A stretch of DNA of 45,011 nt from Pseudomonadota bacterium (GTDB lineage Bacteria; Pseudomonadota; Gammaproteobacteria; Xanthomonadales; Rhodanobacteraceae): assembly GCA_021793575.1 (NCBI GenBank), contig JAJYSM010000013.1:16469-61479 (forward strand), given 5' to 3'. A program made the translations under genes and the position numbers. The notes below the pieces were generated by a model. That model had not been told where the DNA came from. It saw only the letters and a program-made list of their open reading frames with translations, and did no database searches. Below, in pieces: positions 34,077 through 42,532 of the stretch. Position 1 is the stretch's first letter. Each line of letters begins with the position of its first letter.

Positions 34077-36830
34077 ATGCCCAAACTCATCCTGATCGAC
34101 GGCTCGTCGTACCTGTACCGCGCGTTTCATGCGCTGCCGCCGCTGAGCAACGCGCAGGGCGAGCCGACCGGCGCGCTGTTCGGCGTGGTCAACATGCTGC
34201 GCGCCACGCTGAAGGCGAAACCGGAGTATCTGGCGTTCGTCAGCGATGCCTCCGGCCCGACCTTCCGCGATGCGCTGTACGAGAAGTACAAGGCCCATCG
34301 CCCGCCGATGCCGGACGACCTGCGCGCGCAGGTCGAGCCGATGCTGGCGATCGTCGGCGCGCTGGGCTTTCCGATCCTGCGCGTGGCCGGGGTCGAGGCC
34401 GACGATGTGATCGGTACGCTGGCACGGCAGGCGCAGGCGCTCGGCATCGAGGTGCTGATCTCCACCGGCGACAAGGATCTGGCGCAGCTGGTGGGCAGCC
34501 ATATCACCCTGATCAACACCATGACCAATACGGTGCTGGACAGCGCCGGCGTGCTGGAGAAATTCGGCGTGCGGCCGGAGCAGATCATCGACTTCCTCGC
34601 GCTCACCGGCGACAGCGTCGACAATGTGCCGGGCGTGCCCAAGTGCGGCCCGAAGACCGCCGCCAAGTGGCTGGCTGAGTTCCACACCCTGGATGAGGTG
34701 ATCGCCAACGCCGGCAAGATCGCCGGCAAGATCGGCGAGAGCCTGCGCGCCGCGCTGCCGCAGTTGCCGCTGTCGCGCGCGCTGGTGACGATCAAGACCG
34801 ACGTGCCGCTGGATGTCGGCCCCGCCGAACTGGCCCAGCGCCCGGCCGACACCGCGCAGCTGCGCGAACTGTACAGCCGATACGGATTCAAGGCTGCGCT
34901 GAAGGAGCTGGATGAGGCCGCCGGCGGTGCCGACGGTGGGAGCGACTTCAGTCGCGATGCCTTTGCCTTGATGCAGCATCCGAACAGGAGCATCGCGACT
35001 GAAGTCGCTCCCACTCATGCAGCGGCCGGCGAGTACGAGCTGATTACCACCCAGCCGCAGCTCGACGCGTGGCTGGAAAAACTGCGCATCGCCGAGTTGA
35101 TCGCGTTCGACAGCGAAACCACCAGCATCGACGCGATGCGCGCAGACATCGTCGGCCTCAGCTTCGCGGTGGTGCCGGGCCACGCCTGCTACATCCCGCT
35201 GGCGCACGACTACCCGGGTGCGCCGCAACAGCTCGATCGCGCCCGCGTGCTGGCCGCGCTGAAGCCGCTGTTCGAGGATCCGGCGCGGCCCAAGCTCGGC
35301 CAGCATGCGAAATACGACATCAACGTGCTCTCGCACTACGGCATCGCCGTGCAGGGGCTGAAGCACGACTCGATGCTCGAGTCCTATGTGTGGAACGCCA
35401 CCGCCACGCGCCACGACATGGACTCGCTGGCGCAGAAATATCTCGGCTACGAGACGATCAAGTACGCGCAGGTGGCCGGCAAGGGCGCGAAGCAGATCTC
35501 GTTCTCGCAGGTGGACCTGGATAGCGCCTGCCGCTATGCCGCCGAGGACGCCGACATCACCCTGCGCCTGCATCACGCGCTGTGGCCGCTGCTGCAGAGT
35601 GTGCCCAGGCTGCGTGGCGTCTACGAGGACATCGAGATCCCGCTGGTGCCAGTGCTGGCGGCGATGGAGCGGCGCGGCGTGCTGATCGACGGCGACGAAC
35701 TGCGCCGGCAGAGCCAGCAGCTGGGCAAGCGCATGCTGGAACTGCAGCAGCAGTCATATGTACTCGCCGGGCACGAGTTCAACCTCGATTCGCCCAAGCA
35801 GCTGCAGGCGGTGCTGTTCGACGAACTCGGCCTGCAGGCCAAAATGAAAACGCCGACCGGCCAGCCCTCCACCAACGAGGAGGCGCTGGAGGCGATCGCC
35901 GATGCGCACGCGCTGCCGCGGCTGATCCTCGACTACCGCGGTCTGGCCAAGCTGCGCTCCACCTATACCGACAAGCTGTCCGGCATCGTCAACCCGCGCA
36001 CCGGCCGCGTGCACACCAGCTATCACCAGGGCTCGGTGGCGACCGGACGGATCTCCTCCTCCGAACCGAACCTGCAGAACATCCCGGTGCGCACCGAGGA
36101 GGGCCGGCGCATCCGCCAGGCGTTCATCGCGCCGCCGGGATGGAAAGTGCTGGCGGCGGACTATTCGCAGATCGAGCTGCGCATCATGGCGCACCTGTCC
36201 GGCGATGCAGGCCTGCTGAAGGCGTTCCACGAGGGCGGTGACGTGCACCGCGCCACCGCAGCGGAAGTGTTCGGCCTGGCGCCGGAGGACGTCAGCAGCA
36301 ACCAGCGCCGCGCCGCCAAGGCGATCAACTTCGGCCTGATGTACGGCATGAGCGCATTCGGCCTGGCGCGTCAGCTCGGCGTCGACCGCGGCGAGGCCGG
36401 CGACTACATGGCGCGCTACTTCGCCCGCTACCCCGGCGTGCGCGCCTTCATGGAGGCCACCCGCGAGCAGGCGCACCGCGACGGCTACGTGGAGACGATC
36501 TTCGGCCGCCGGCTGTATCTGGAGAACCTCACCTCGCGCAACCAGGGCCTGCGCCAGGGCGCCGAGCGCGCCGCCGTGAACGCGCCGATGCAGGGCAGCG
36601 CGGCCGACATCATCAAGCGCGCGATGATCACGGTGGCCGACTGGATCAGCGCGCGCGACGACGTGCACATGCTGATGCAGGTGCACGACGAACTGGTGTT
36701 CGAGGTGCGCGCGGACGCGGTCGAGGCAGTGCGCGCCGCGGTGATCGAGCGCATGGTCGGCGCGGCGGAACTCGCCGTGCCGCTGCTGGTCGATGTCGGG
36801 GTGGGCGCCAATTGGGACGAGGCGCATTGA
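34077..36830 (+). CDS. polA: DNA polymerase I (all three domains), with a REPIN-derived linker
   Basis: A 917-residue enzyme for gap filling, Okazaki primer removal and repair. The 5' nuclease (about 1-275) has LIDGSSYLYRAFHALPPL, VEADDVIGTLA, STGDKDLAQLV and LTGDSVDNVPG. The 3'-5' exonuclease keeps its acids (D345 and E347 in FDSETTS, AKYDINVL, AAEDADITLRL), so proofreading looks intact. The polymerase has D695 in LAADYSQIELR, KAINFGLMYGMSAFG, and D871 in QVHDELVF. Residues 287-313, in the linker before the exonuclease, are coded by a REPIN (34936-35014) and read GGSDFSRDAF...IATEVAPT. The start at 34077 fits the family; there is no ribosome site, and GAGAAT six bases upstream could be a -10 for a leaderless message. 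Confidence 0.97.
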   Translation: MPKLILIDGSSYLYRAFHALPPLSNAQGEPTGALFGVVNMLRATLKAKPEYLAFVSDASGPTFRDALYEKYKAHRPPMPDDLRAQVEPMLAIVGALGFPILRVAGVEADDVIGTLARQAQALGIEVLISTGDKDLAQLVGSHITLINTMTNTVLDSAGVLEKFGVRPEQIIDFLALTGDSVDNVPGVPKCGPKTAAKWLAEFHTLDEVIANAGKIAGKIGESLRAALPQLPLSRALVTIKTDVPLDVGPAELAQRPADTAQLRELYSRYGFKAALKELDEAAGGADGGSDFSRDAFALMQHPNRSIATEVAPTHAAAGEYELITTQPQLDAWLEKLRIAELIAFDSETTSIDAMRADIVGLSFAVVPGHACYIPLAHDYPGAPQQLDRARVLAALKPLFEDPARPKLGQHAKYDINVLSHYGIAVQGLKHDSMLESYVWNATATRHDMDSLAQKYLGYETIKYAQVAGKGAKQISFSQVDLDSACRYAAEDADITLRLHHALWPLLQSVPRLRGVYEDIEIPLVPVLAAMERRGVLIDGDELRRQSQQLGKRMLELQQQSYVLAGHEFNLDSPKQLQAVLFDELGLQAKMKTPTGQPSTNEEALEAIADAHALPRLILDYRGLAKLRSTYTDKLSGIVNPRTGRVHTSYHQGSVATGRISSSEPNLQNIPVRTEEGRRIRQAFIAPPGWKVLAADYSQIELRIMAHLSGDAGLLKAFHEGGDVHRATAAEVFGLAPEDVSSNQRRAAKAINFGLMYGMSAFGLARQLGVDRGEAGDYMARYFARYPGVRAFMEATREQAHRDGYVETIFGRRLYLENLTSRNQGLRQGAERAAVNAPMQGSAADIIKRAMITVADWISARDDVHMLMQVHDELVFEVRADAVEAVRAAVIERMVGAAELAVPLLVDVGVGANWDEAH
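34936..35014. repeat. REPIN-type palindromic element, copy 2, inside the polA coding sequence
   Basis: 79 bp with perfect 25-bp inverted arms (34936-34960 and 34990-35014), identical in length and arm sequence to the copy at 28682-28760. The six differences all fall in the middle. It is read in frame as codons 287-313 of polA, with no stop codon, at the junction of the 5' nuclease and proofreading domains. As 79 is not a multiple of three, small length changes at the join must have kept the frame. Confidence 0.92.
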
Positions 36831-36962
36831 GTTGCTCCTCGGCGCGGCGCTGTCGCCCTCATATGCAACAACCGCTTGCAGGTTAAATTTTCATCGCATG
36901 AATCGACCGTAACTATTTCGCCGGACGCGGAAACTTTTTCCACCAGGCGGCGCTCTAAGTTA

Positions 36963-37091
36963 TCGGATGCACGCAATGGCATCCCCCCGGCGGACTCACC
37001 TCCCTGAGCCGCCAACCGGACGCAAACCTCTCCCCTGGGTCCTTGCGTCCACCCTGCCCCGAAGGCTCCCCCTAGCCTTCGGGGCTTTTTT
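36963..37091 (+). ncRNA. Small RNA with C-rich loops downstream of polA (sX13-like)
   Basis: The 340-bp gap after polA has no gene but folds into four hairpins ending in a strong terminator. H1: 36965-36970 with 36979-36984. H2: GGCGG 36989-36993 plus CTCA, with TGAG and CCGCC to 37013, loop CCTCCC. H3: GGACGCAA 37018-37025 with TTGCGTCC 37043-37050, its inner loop holding CTCCCC. H4: the terminator, loop CCCCCT. Loops of this kind pair with G-rich ribosome binding sites. From memory, sX13 of Xanthomonas is a roughly 115-nt sRNA with C-rich loops encoded next to polA, so this is a likely homologue. The 5' end is estimated. TAAGTT (36957-36962) is a poor -10. The first 130 bases of the gap show nothing else. 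Confidence 0.72.
37056..37091 (+). terminator. Intrinsic terminator ending the sRNA
   Basis: A perfect 12-bp stem, GCCCCGAAGGCT (37056-37067) with AGCCTTCGGGGC (37074-37085), loop CCCCCT, then six T (37086-37091). It is one of the strongest terminators in the window. Confidence 0.95.
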
Positions 37092-37170
37092 ATGCGGCAT
37101 GGAAGCCTCTGTACCTTTTCTGCACGCCGATGGCGGGATACTCGCCGCACACTCACGACGGGGAGTTTCC

Positions 37171-37389
37171 ATGCGCGCAGGACTGATCATTGCCGGCATC
37201 ATCTTGCTGATCGCCGGCATCTGGGTGGTGGCGGGCCACGCCAGCTACAAGCAGACCGATACCGTGGTGCAGCTCGGCTCGGCCAAGCTCACCGCCACGC
37301 ACGACAAGAGCGTGCCGGGATGGCTCGGCATTGCCGGCATCGTGATCGGCGGCCTGCTGCTGGTGGGCGGCATCGCCAACAAGCGCTGA
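37171..37389 (+). CDS. Small two-helix membrane protein
   Basis: 72 residues with two transmembrane helices (about 3-22, AGLIIAGIILLIAGIWVVAG, and 50-68, WLGIAGIVIGGLLLVGGIA) joined by a polar loop with TDTVVQLGSAKLTATHDKSVP. Resembles short DUF3185-like proteins, but I cannot assign it with confidence; no function is known. GGGAG lies six bases before the ATG and a terminator follows, both supporting a real gene. It lies between the sRNA and uvrD. Confidence 0.72.
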   Translation: MRAGLIIAGIILLIAGIWVVAGHASYKQTDTVVQLGSAKLTATHDKSVPGWLGIAGIVIGGLLLVGGIANKR

Positions 37390-37409
37390 GTTGTTCCGGC
37401 GCAGCGAAG

Positions 37410-37434
37410 GCCACCGCAATACGCGGCGGTTTTT
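37410..37434 (+). terminator. Intrinsic terminator before uvrD
   Basis: An 8-bp stem with one mismatch, GCCACCGC (37410-37417) with GCGGCGGT (37423-37430), loop AATAC, then TTTT (37431-37434). It separates the small membrane protein from uvrD. Confidence 0.65.
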
Positions 37435-37447
37435 CGCAGCCGCCCGC

Positions 37448-37453
37448 TACAAT
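37448..37453 (+). promoter_or_regulatory. -10 element, probably giving a leaderless uvrD mRNA
   Basis: TACAAT followed by seven bases (CGTCAGG) and the ATG at 37461. The expected transcription start falls on or beside the start codon. The only AGG is directly next to the ATG, too close to act as a ribosome site. The arrangement is the same as at 5605-5618. Confidence 0.45.
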
Positions 37454-37460
37454 CGTCAGG

Positions 37461-39644
37461 ATGGATGTCTCGCACCTGATCGACCCGCTCAATGACGCGC
37501 AGCGCGAAGCCGTGGCCGCCGCACCGGGGCATTACCTGGTGCTGGCCGGCGCCGGCTCGGGCAAGACCCGCGTGCTCACCCATCGCATCGGCTGGCTGAC
37601 ACAGGTCGAGCGGGTGCCGCCGTGGGCCGTGCTCGCGGTCACCTTCACCAACAAGGCCGCCGGCGAGATGCGCGCGCGGCTGGAGGCGCTGATCCCCGGT
37701 GGCACCCAGGGCCTTACCGTGGGCACCTTCCATGGCATCGCGCATCGGCTGCTGCGGCGGCACTGGCGCGAGGCAGGGCTGCCGGAAACCTTCCAGATCC
37801 TCGACGCCGACGACCAGCTGCGGCTGGTCAAACGGGTGGTCGCCGGGCTGGGCCTGGACGACGCCAAGTACCCGCCGCGCCAGGCCAGCTGGCAGATCAA
37901 CCAGTGGAAGGACGAGGGCAAGCGGCCGGACGGCATCGAGCACGGCAACCATCCGGTCACGCGCAGCTTCGTGCAGATCTACCAGGCCTACGAGGACGCC
38001 TGCCGTCGCGCCGGGCTGGTCGACTTCGCCGAACTGCTGCTGCGCGCACACGAGCTGTGGCTGAAGAACCCGGCCGTGCTGGAGCACTACCAGCAGCGCT
38101 GGCGCTACCTGCTGATCGACGAATTCCAGGACACCAACACGCTGCAGTACGCGTGGATCCGCGTGCTCGCGGGAAACTCCGGGCAAGTGTTCGTGGTCGG
38201 CGACGACGATCAGGCGATCTACGGCTGGCGCGGCGCCAAGGTGGAGAACGTGCAGCAGTTCCTGCGCGACTTCCCCGGCGCGAAAACAATCAAGCTGGAG
38301 CAGAACTACCGCTCCACCTCGACCATCCTCCAGGCCGCCAACAGCGTCATCGCGCGCAACGGCGGCCGCCTCGGCAAGCAGCTGTGGACTACCGGCGACA
38401 ACGGTGAACGCATCGCGCTGTACGCCGCCTACAACGAGCAGGACGAGGCGCGCTTCGTGGTCGAGCGCATCCGCGAGCACATCCGCGAGCGCGGCAGCGC
38501 GAAAGACTGCGCCATCCTGTACCGCTCCAATGCGCAGTCGCGCAACTTCGAGGAGCAGCTGATCCAGCGCGACATTCCGTATCGCGTCTACGGCGGCCAG
38601 CGCTTCTTCGAGCGCGCCGAGGTCAAGGACGCGCTGGCCTACCTGCGGCTCACCGCCAACCGGCACGACGATGCGGCGTTCGAGCGCGCGGTGAACACCC
38701 CCACGCGCGGCATCGGCGAGCGCACGCTGGACGCGCTGCGCCGCCGCGCGCGCGGCGAGAACGTGTCGATGTGGCAGGCCGCGCTCACCGAACTGGCCTG
38801 CGCCAGCGAACTGGCCGGCCGCGCGAAGAATGCTCTGAAGGCATTCCTGGCGCTGATAGACGAGATGGCGCGCACTTTCAGCGCCGACCTCACCCTCGCC
38901 GAACAGATTGACCACGCGATCACCCACACCGGCCTGCGCGACCACTACGAAAAGGACAGCCGCGGCAACGGCGAGGCGCGCGTCGAGAACCTGGACGAAC
39001 TGGTCAACGTGGCCAGCCGCTTCGAACTCACGCCCGACGACATCGAGGCCGGCCTGAGCGAGCTGTCGGCGTTCCTCTCGCATGCCACGCTGGAAGCGGG
39101 CGAGAACCAGGGCGAGGCGTGGGACGACTGCGTGCAGCTGATGACGCTGCACTCGGCCAAGGGGCTGGAGTTTCCGGTGGTGTTCCTGGTCGGCATGGAG
39201 GAGGGCCTGTTTCCCAGCCAGCGCTCGGTCGACGACGAGGGTCGGCTGGAGGAGGAGCGCCGGCTGGCCTACGTCGGCATCACTCGCGCGCGTGACAGGC
39301 TGTTCGTCACCCACGCCGAATCGCGCCGCATGCACGGCAGCGAGATGCTGGCGCGGCCCTCGCGCTTCCTCGGCGAGATGCCGGCCGAACTGATCGACGA
39401 GGTGCGCCCGCGCGTGCAGGTCAGCCGCCCGCTCTACGCGGGGCGCTTCGGCGATGCAGCCGCAACGTCGCTGCAGGAGGAGCTGCCGGTGAAGCTCGGC
39501 CAGCACGTCAGCCATCCCAGCTTCGGCGAGGGCGTGGTGGTCAGCGCCGAAGGCAGCGGCGCGCACACGCGGCTGCAGGTGAACTTCGCGGCCGCCGGCA
39601 GCAAGTGGCTGGTGGCCGCGTATGCCAACCTCACGCCGCTGTAG
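37461..39644 (+). CDS. uvrD: DNA helicase II (UvrD)
   Basis: A 727-residue superfamily 1A 3'-5' helicase used in nucleotide excision and mismatch repair. All motifs are seen: Walker A LAGAGSGKTRVL (K35), motif Ia AVTFTNKAAGEM, motif II LLIDEFQDTN, motif III GDDDQAIYGWRGA, motif IV KLEQNYRST, motif V LMTLHSAKGLEFPVVFLVG and motif VI EERRLAYVGITRARDRL. The C-terminal segment VKLGQHVSHPSFGEGVVVSAEG is the RNA polymerase-interacting Tudor-like fold of UvrD/PcrA. LNDAQREAVAA is the Q-motif and supports the start at 37461. Confidence 0.96.
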   Translation: MDVSHLIDPLNDAQREAVAAAPGHYLVLAGAGSGKTRVLTHRIGWLTQVERVPPWAVLAVTFTNKAAGEMRARLEALIPGGTQGLTVGTFHGIAHRLLRRHWREAGLPETFQILDADDQLRLVKRVVAGLGLDDAKYPPRQASWQINQWKDEGKRPDGIEHGNHPVTRSFVQIYQAYEDACRRAGLVDFAELLLRAHELWLKNPAVLEHYQQRWRYLLIDEFQDTNTLQYAWIRVLAGNSGQVFVVGDDDQAIYGWRGAKVENVQQFLRDFPGAKTIKLEQNYRSTSTILQAANSVIARNGGRLGKQLWTTGDNGERIALYAAYNEQDEARFVVERIREHIRERGSAKDCAILYRSNAQSRNFEEQLIQRDIPYRVYGGQRFFERAEVKDALAYLRLTANRHDDAAFERAVNTPTRGIGERTLDALRRRARGENVSMWQAALTELACASELAGRAKNALKAFLALIDEMARTFSADLTLAEQIDHAITHTGLRDHYEKDSRGNGEARVENLDELVNVASRFELTPDDIEAGLSELSAFLSHATLEAGENQGEAWDDCVQLMTLHSAKGLEFPVVFLVGMEEGLFPSQRSVDDEGRLEEERRLAYVGITRARDRLFVTHAESRRMHGSEMLARPSRFLGEMPAELIDEVRPRVQVSRPLYAGRFGDAAATSLQEELPVKLGQHVSHPSFGEGVVVSAEGSGAHTRLQVNFAAAGSKWLVAAYANLTPL

Positions 39645-39748
39645 CCGCCTCCGCATACCGACAGCGGCTGAACACCCTGCAGTCACCCGTGCAACCTGCC
39701 ATGAATCATGCGGTCAGAGGTCGCACCCTCGTCTTCAGCCTGCCACCC

Positions 39749-40087
39749 ATGAACCACCCCGACCCGCTGCGCAACCGGCTCGACGACGACATCTGCGTGC
39801 ACATCTTCACCGCGTCGGCGGGGATGGTCGGCGTCTGCCTCACGGTGATCGGGATCATCCGGGTGGTGATCTCGCTGCGCAAGGCGGATCTCTACGTGGA
39901 TGACATGCTGGCGGTGGATGCGATGCTGTACCTGGTGTCCTGCCTGCTGTCGTACTGGGCGCTGCGCGGCCGCAGCCTGCGCCGCAATCACCGGCTGGAG
40001 CGCATCGCCGACACCATCTTCCTGATCGCGCTGACGCTGACCGCGGTCAACGCGGGCACCATCGCGTGGGCGATCTCGGTGGCCTGA
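39749..40087 (+). CDS. Small membrane protein, unknown function
   Basis: 112 residues with three hydrophobic helices (about 24-46, FTASAGMVGVCLTVIGIIRVVIS; 57-75, VDAMLYLVSCLLSYWAL; and 88-110, ADTIFLIALTLTAVNAGTIAWAI) separated by charged stretches (RKADLYVDD, RGRSLRRNHRLER). I do not recognise the family. The ATG at 39749 fits the start of the conserved-looking part; ATG 39701 is possible. There is no clear ribosome site. It is downstream of uvrD by 104 bp and convergent with hemY. Confidence 0.65.
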   Translation: MNHPDPLRNRLDDDICVHIFTASAGMVGVCLTVIGIIRVVISLRKADLYVDDMLAVDAMLYLVSCLLSYWALRGRSLRRNHRLERIADTIFLIALTLTAVNAGTIAWAISVA

Positions 40088-40113
40088 GCGAGCCGGCGCG
40101 GCGGGCGCCAGGC

Positions 40114-41370
40114 CTACTCGCGCAGCCGCGGCACGCCGTGCTGGTCACGATCCTCGATCGCGATCGGGCGCGTGTCGAGCGTGCGGCCGATGGCGCCCGG
40201 CGGCAGCGCCTGCACTGCCTCGCCGCGTGCCAGCGCCAGCGCGTTGCGGTAGCAGCGCAGTGCCTGCGGCGCATGGTCCGCGCCGGCCAGGCTGTCGCCG
40301 AGCGCCTCCCACGCGGCCGCACCGGGTCGCAACGCGAGCGAGCGTTCGAGAAAGGCCTGCGCCTTGCCCCACAATTTGAGTCGCACGCACATGCGGCCCA
40401 GCGTGAGCAGCAGCGTGGCGTCGTTCGGGTGTGCGTCGAGCCAGCCTTCGGCGCGGCGCAGGCGCGCCTCGATGTCGTCGCTGCCGAGCGTGCCGTACGT
40501 TTCGATCAGCAGCGGCGACCACTCGCGGCGCAGCGCCGACTCCAGCTCGTCCATCGCCGGCAGGATCAGGCCGAAGCCGGCCGCACGGCGCGCATACGCG
40601 TCGATCACGCTGGCCACCCGGCGCGGCGCCTTCGGCAGCTGCGACCACAGCGCGTTGAGGCTGGCGCCGTCGGCGGCAGCGTCGATCGCGGCCACCAGCA
40701 CTTTCGCGGCCAGCGCGGCGTAAGCGCGGCTGCCGAGCGATCCGCTTTTCTGCAGCGGATCGAGCGCCTCGCGGGCGCGCCGGATGTCGCCACAGGCCAG
40801 CGCCGCCAGCGCCAGCTCGCGCCAGCCGCCGGGACTGAGGATGCCCTTGTCGGCCTCGGCGGCCAGCAGCGCCAGCGCCTCGGCCGGCTTGCCGTCGCGG
40901 CGCAGCAGGCGGGCACGCAGCACGCGGGCAGCCTGCGGCACCGACTGGGCCGCCTGGTTCAGCGCTTCCAGCGCGCGGGTGTGCTCGCCGCGGCGCGCCG
41001 CCGCCTCAGCCGAAAGCAGCAGGGCCGGCCCGCGCAGGCTGTCCAGCCGCGATGCGCGGCCGAGATCGCGCTCGGCATCGCCGTGGCGGCCCTCGATCAG
41101 GGCGATCAGGCCATCGCCCATGCGCTGCTGGCTGACCCGCCGATGGCGCCGCGACAGCGCGCCGAACGGCCAGCGCAGCAGGCGCCACAGCATGCCGAGC
41201 AGCGCCCACCCCAGCAGCAGCGCAAACGCCGCGAACACCACCGTGGTCTGCACGCGCCAGCCGCGCATGCGCACCAGCACGTAGCCCGGATCGAGCGCCA
41301 CCCAGTGCCAGCCGAACGCGGCCAGCGCGGCGGCGATCACCAGCAGCAGCAGCCAGCGCCAGACCCTCAT
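40114..41370 (-). CDS. hemY: HemY, TPR protein of haem biosynthesis operon
   Basis: A 418-residue inner-membrane protein. Two N-terminal helices (about 4-22 and 42-64) make the HemY_N domain (HWVALDPGYVLVRMRGWRVQTT), followed by helical tetratricopeptide-like repeats: ALIEGRHGDAERDLGRAS, RGEHTRALEALNQAAQ, and DAHPNDATLLLTLGRMCVRLKLWGKAQAFLERSLAL near the end. E. coli HemY is encoded in hemCDXY and thought to aid late haem steps or coproporphyrin handling; its exact job is unsettled. Its start overlaps the hemX stop by four bases, so the two are coupled. It is the last gene of the minus-strand hem operon. Confidence 0.9.
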   Translation of the reverse strand: MRVWRWLLLLVIAAALAAFGWHWVALDPGYVLVRMRGWRVQTTVVFAAFALLLGWALLGMLWRLLRWPFGALSRRHRRVSQQRMGDGLIALIEGRHGDAERDLGRASRLDSLRGPALLLSAEAAARRGEHTRALEALNQAAQSVPQAARVLRARLLRRDGKPAEALALLAAEADKGILSPGGWRELALAALACGDIRRAREALDPLQKSGSLGSRAYAALAAKVLVAAIDAAADGASLNALWSQLPKAPRRVASVIDAYARRAAGFGLILPAMDELESALRREWSPLLIETYGTLGSDDIEARLRRAEGWLDAHPNDATLLLTLGRMCVRLKLWGKAQAFLERSLALRPGAAAWEALGDSLAGADHAPQALRCYRNALALARGEAVQALPPGAIGRTLDTRPIAIEDRDQHGVPRLRE

Positions 41371-42476
41371 GGCCTTACCTTCGTGCCGGTTGGCGCGGCG
41401 GGCGCGGGGTTGGCACTGAGCGCATGCACCATGCGCAGGTTGCGCAATTCCGCAAGCGCCGCGCCCAGCGGCACCGCCGCATCGACGGGCAGCGCCGCGG
41501 CCAGCTGATGCAGCGCGGCGCGCGCCTGTTGCACCGCCGCCGCGTGCGAATCAAACTGGCTTGCCAGGCTGGCCTGCGCCCGCTGCAGGGCGGCGGCGTA
41601 TGACGTGGCGTCATGCGCCAGCAGCGCCGCCTGCGCCTGCGCCAGATCCAGCGCGGTCAGCTCGCGCGCGAAGCGCGCATCGGCGACGGCCAACGGCGCG
41701 CCGCTGTCGCGCTGCACGCTGATCACGCCGGCCAGCGCGCGGCGAATGCGCGACCACGCATCGGCCGCGCCGCCGGCAGTCGGCTGATCCAGCGGCTTCA
41801 GCGGCAGCGCGACCAGCGCGCCGCGCAGTTCGGTCAGCTGCTGCAGGGCCTCGGTCTGGCTGGCCGGCTGGCTGCGCAGCAGCGCCTGGTGGGCGGCCTC
41901 GATGGTCTGGCGCACGCCGCTGAAGGCGACGTCGCTGACCGCCGCCAGCGTCTGATCGGCCAACGCATAGGCGGCCGCCGCGCCCTGCGCGTCGTGGAAC
42001 AGCACGTAGCGTTCGTCGCCCATGCGCAACAGCGATTCGGTCTCATCCAGCAGCATCGCGTCATGGCTGGACAGGCTGTTTTCGGCGAGCTTGGCCACCG
42101 CCTGCTCGAGGTTGCGCATGCGCTCGGCCTGGCCCAGCAGCTCCTCGCGCAACGAGCGGTTGACCTGCGCTGCATCGTTCAGCCGCTGGCTGAGGCTGCT
42201 GCGCTCGCCGCTGACGCCGGCCAGGGTAGTTTCCAGCGCGGCGACGCGCTGCTGCATCACGGCGAGACCCCGTCGGTCGCCGACGCTGCCCTGCGCCTGC
42301 TGCCACTGACGCCAGCCCAGCCAAGCGCAGCCGGCCACGGCCAGCAGCGACAGCAGCAGGGTCAGGGCCAGCAGGCCGCCGCGCGGCGCGCGGCCGTCGC
42401 GGATCGGCCGGGCCTCGGCGGGTGGACGTGCGCCCCCGGGCGCGGCGGACTCGCTGGAGTGGTCGACGTTGCTCAT
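41367..42476 (-). CDS. hemX: HemX-family membrane protein
   Basis: 369 residues. A short Pro/Gly/Ala-rich cytoplasmic lead (1-34) is followed by one transmembrane helix (about 35-55, LLALTLLLSLLAVAGCAWLGW), a coiled coil (about 70-125, MQQRVAALETTLAGVSGERSSLSQRL and LGQAERMRNLEQAVAKLAEN) and the HemX periplasmic domain (LDETESLLRMGDERYVLFHD, SLASQFDSHAAAVQ). It was once called a uroporphyrinogen-III methyltransferase but has no methyltransferase motif. It probably scaffolds haem enzymes. Between hemD (56 bp gap) and hemY (4 bp overlap). Confidence 0.9.
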   Translation of the reverse strand: MSNVDHSSESAAPGGARPPAEARPIRDGRAPRGGLLALTLLLSLLAVAGCAWLGWRQWQQAQGSVGDRRGLAVMQQRVAALETTLAGVSGERSSLSQRLNDAAQVNRSLREELLGQAERMRNLEQAVAKLAENSLSSHDAMLLDETESLLRMGDERYVLFHDAQGAAAAYALADQTLAAVSDVAFSGVRQTIEAAHQALLRSQPASQTEALQQLTELRGALVALPLKPLDQPTAGGAADAWSRIRRALAGVISVQRDSGAPLAVADARFARELTALDLAQAQAALLAHDATSYAAALQRAQASLASQFDSHAAAVQQARAALHQLAAALPVDAAVPLGAALAELRNLRMVHALSANPAPAAPTGTKVRP

Positions 42477-42532
42477 GCGCGCATGCTAGCAGCCCCTCCG
42501 GCCGCGTTCGTAGCGCGCCGATGTGAAGCCGC

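Noticed and set aside
33485..34090. Longer DUF2782 start at 34090
   Set aside because: It would overlap the polA start, and the signal peptide clearly begins at the Met at 33982.
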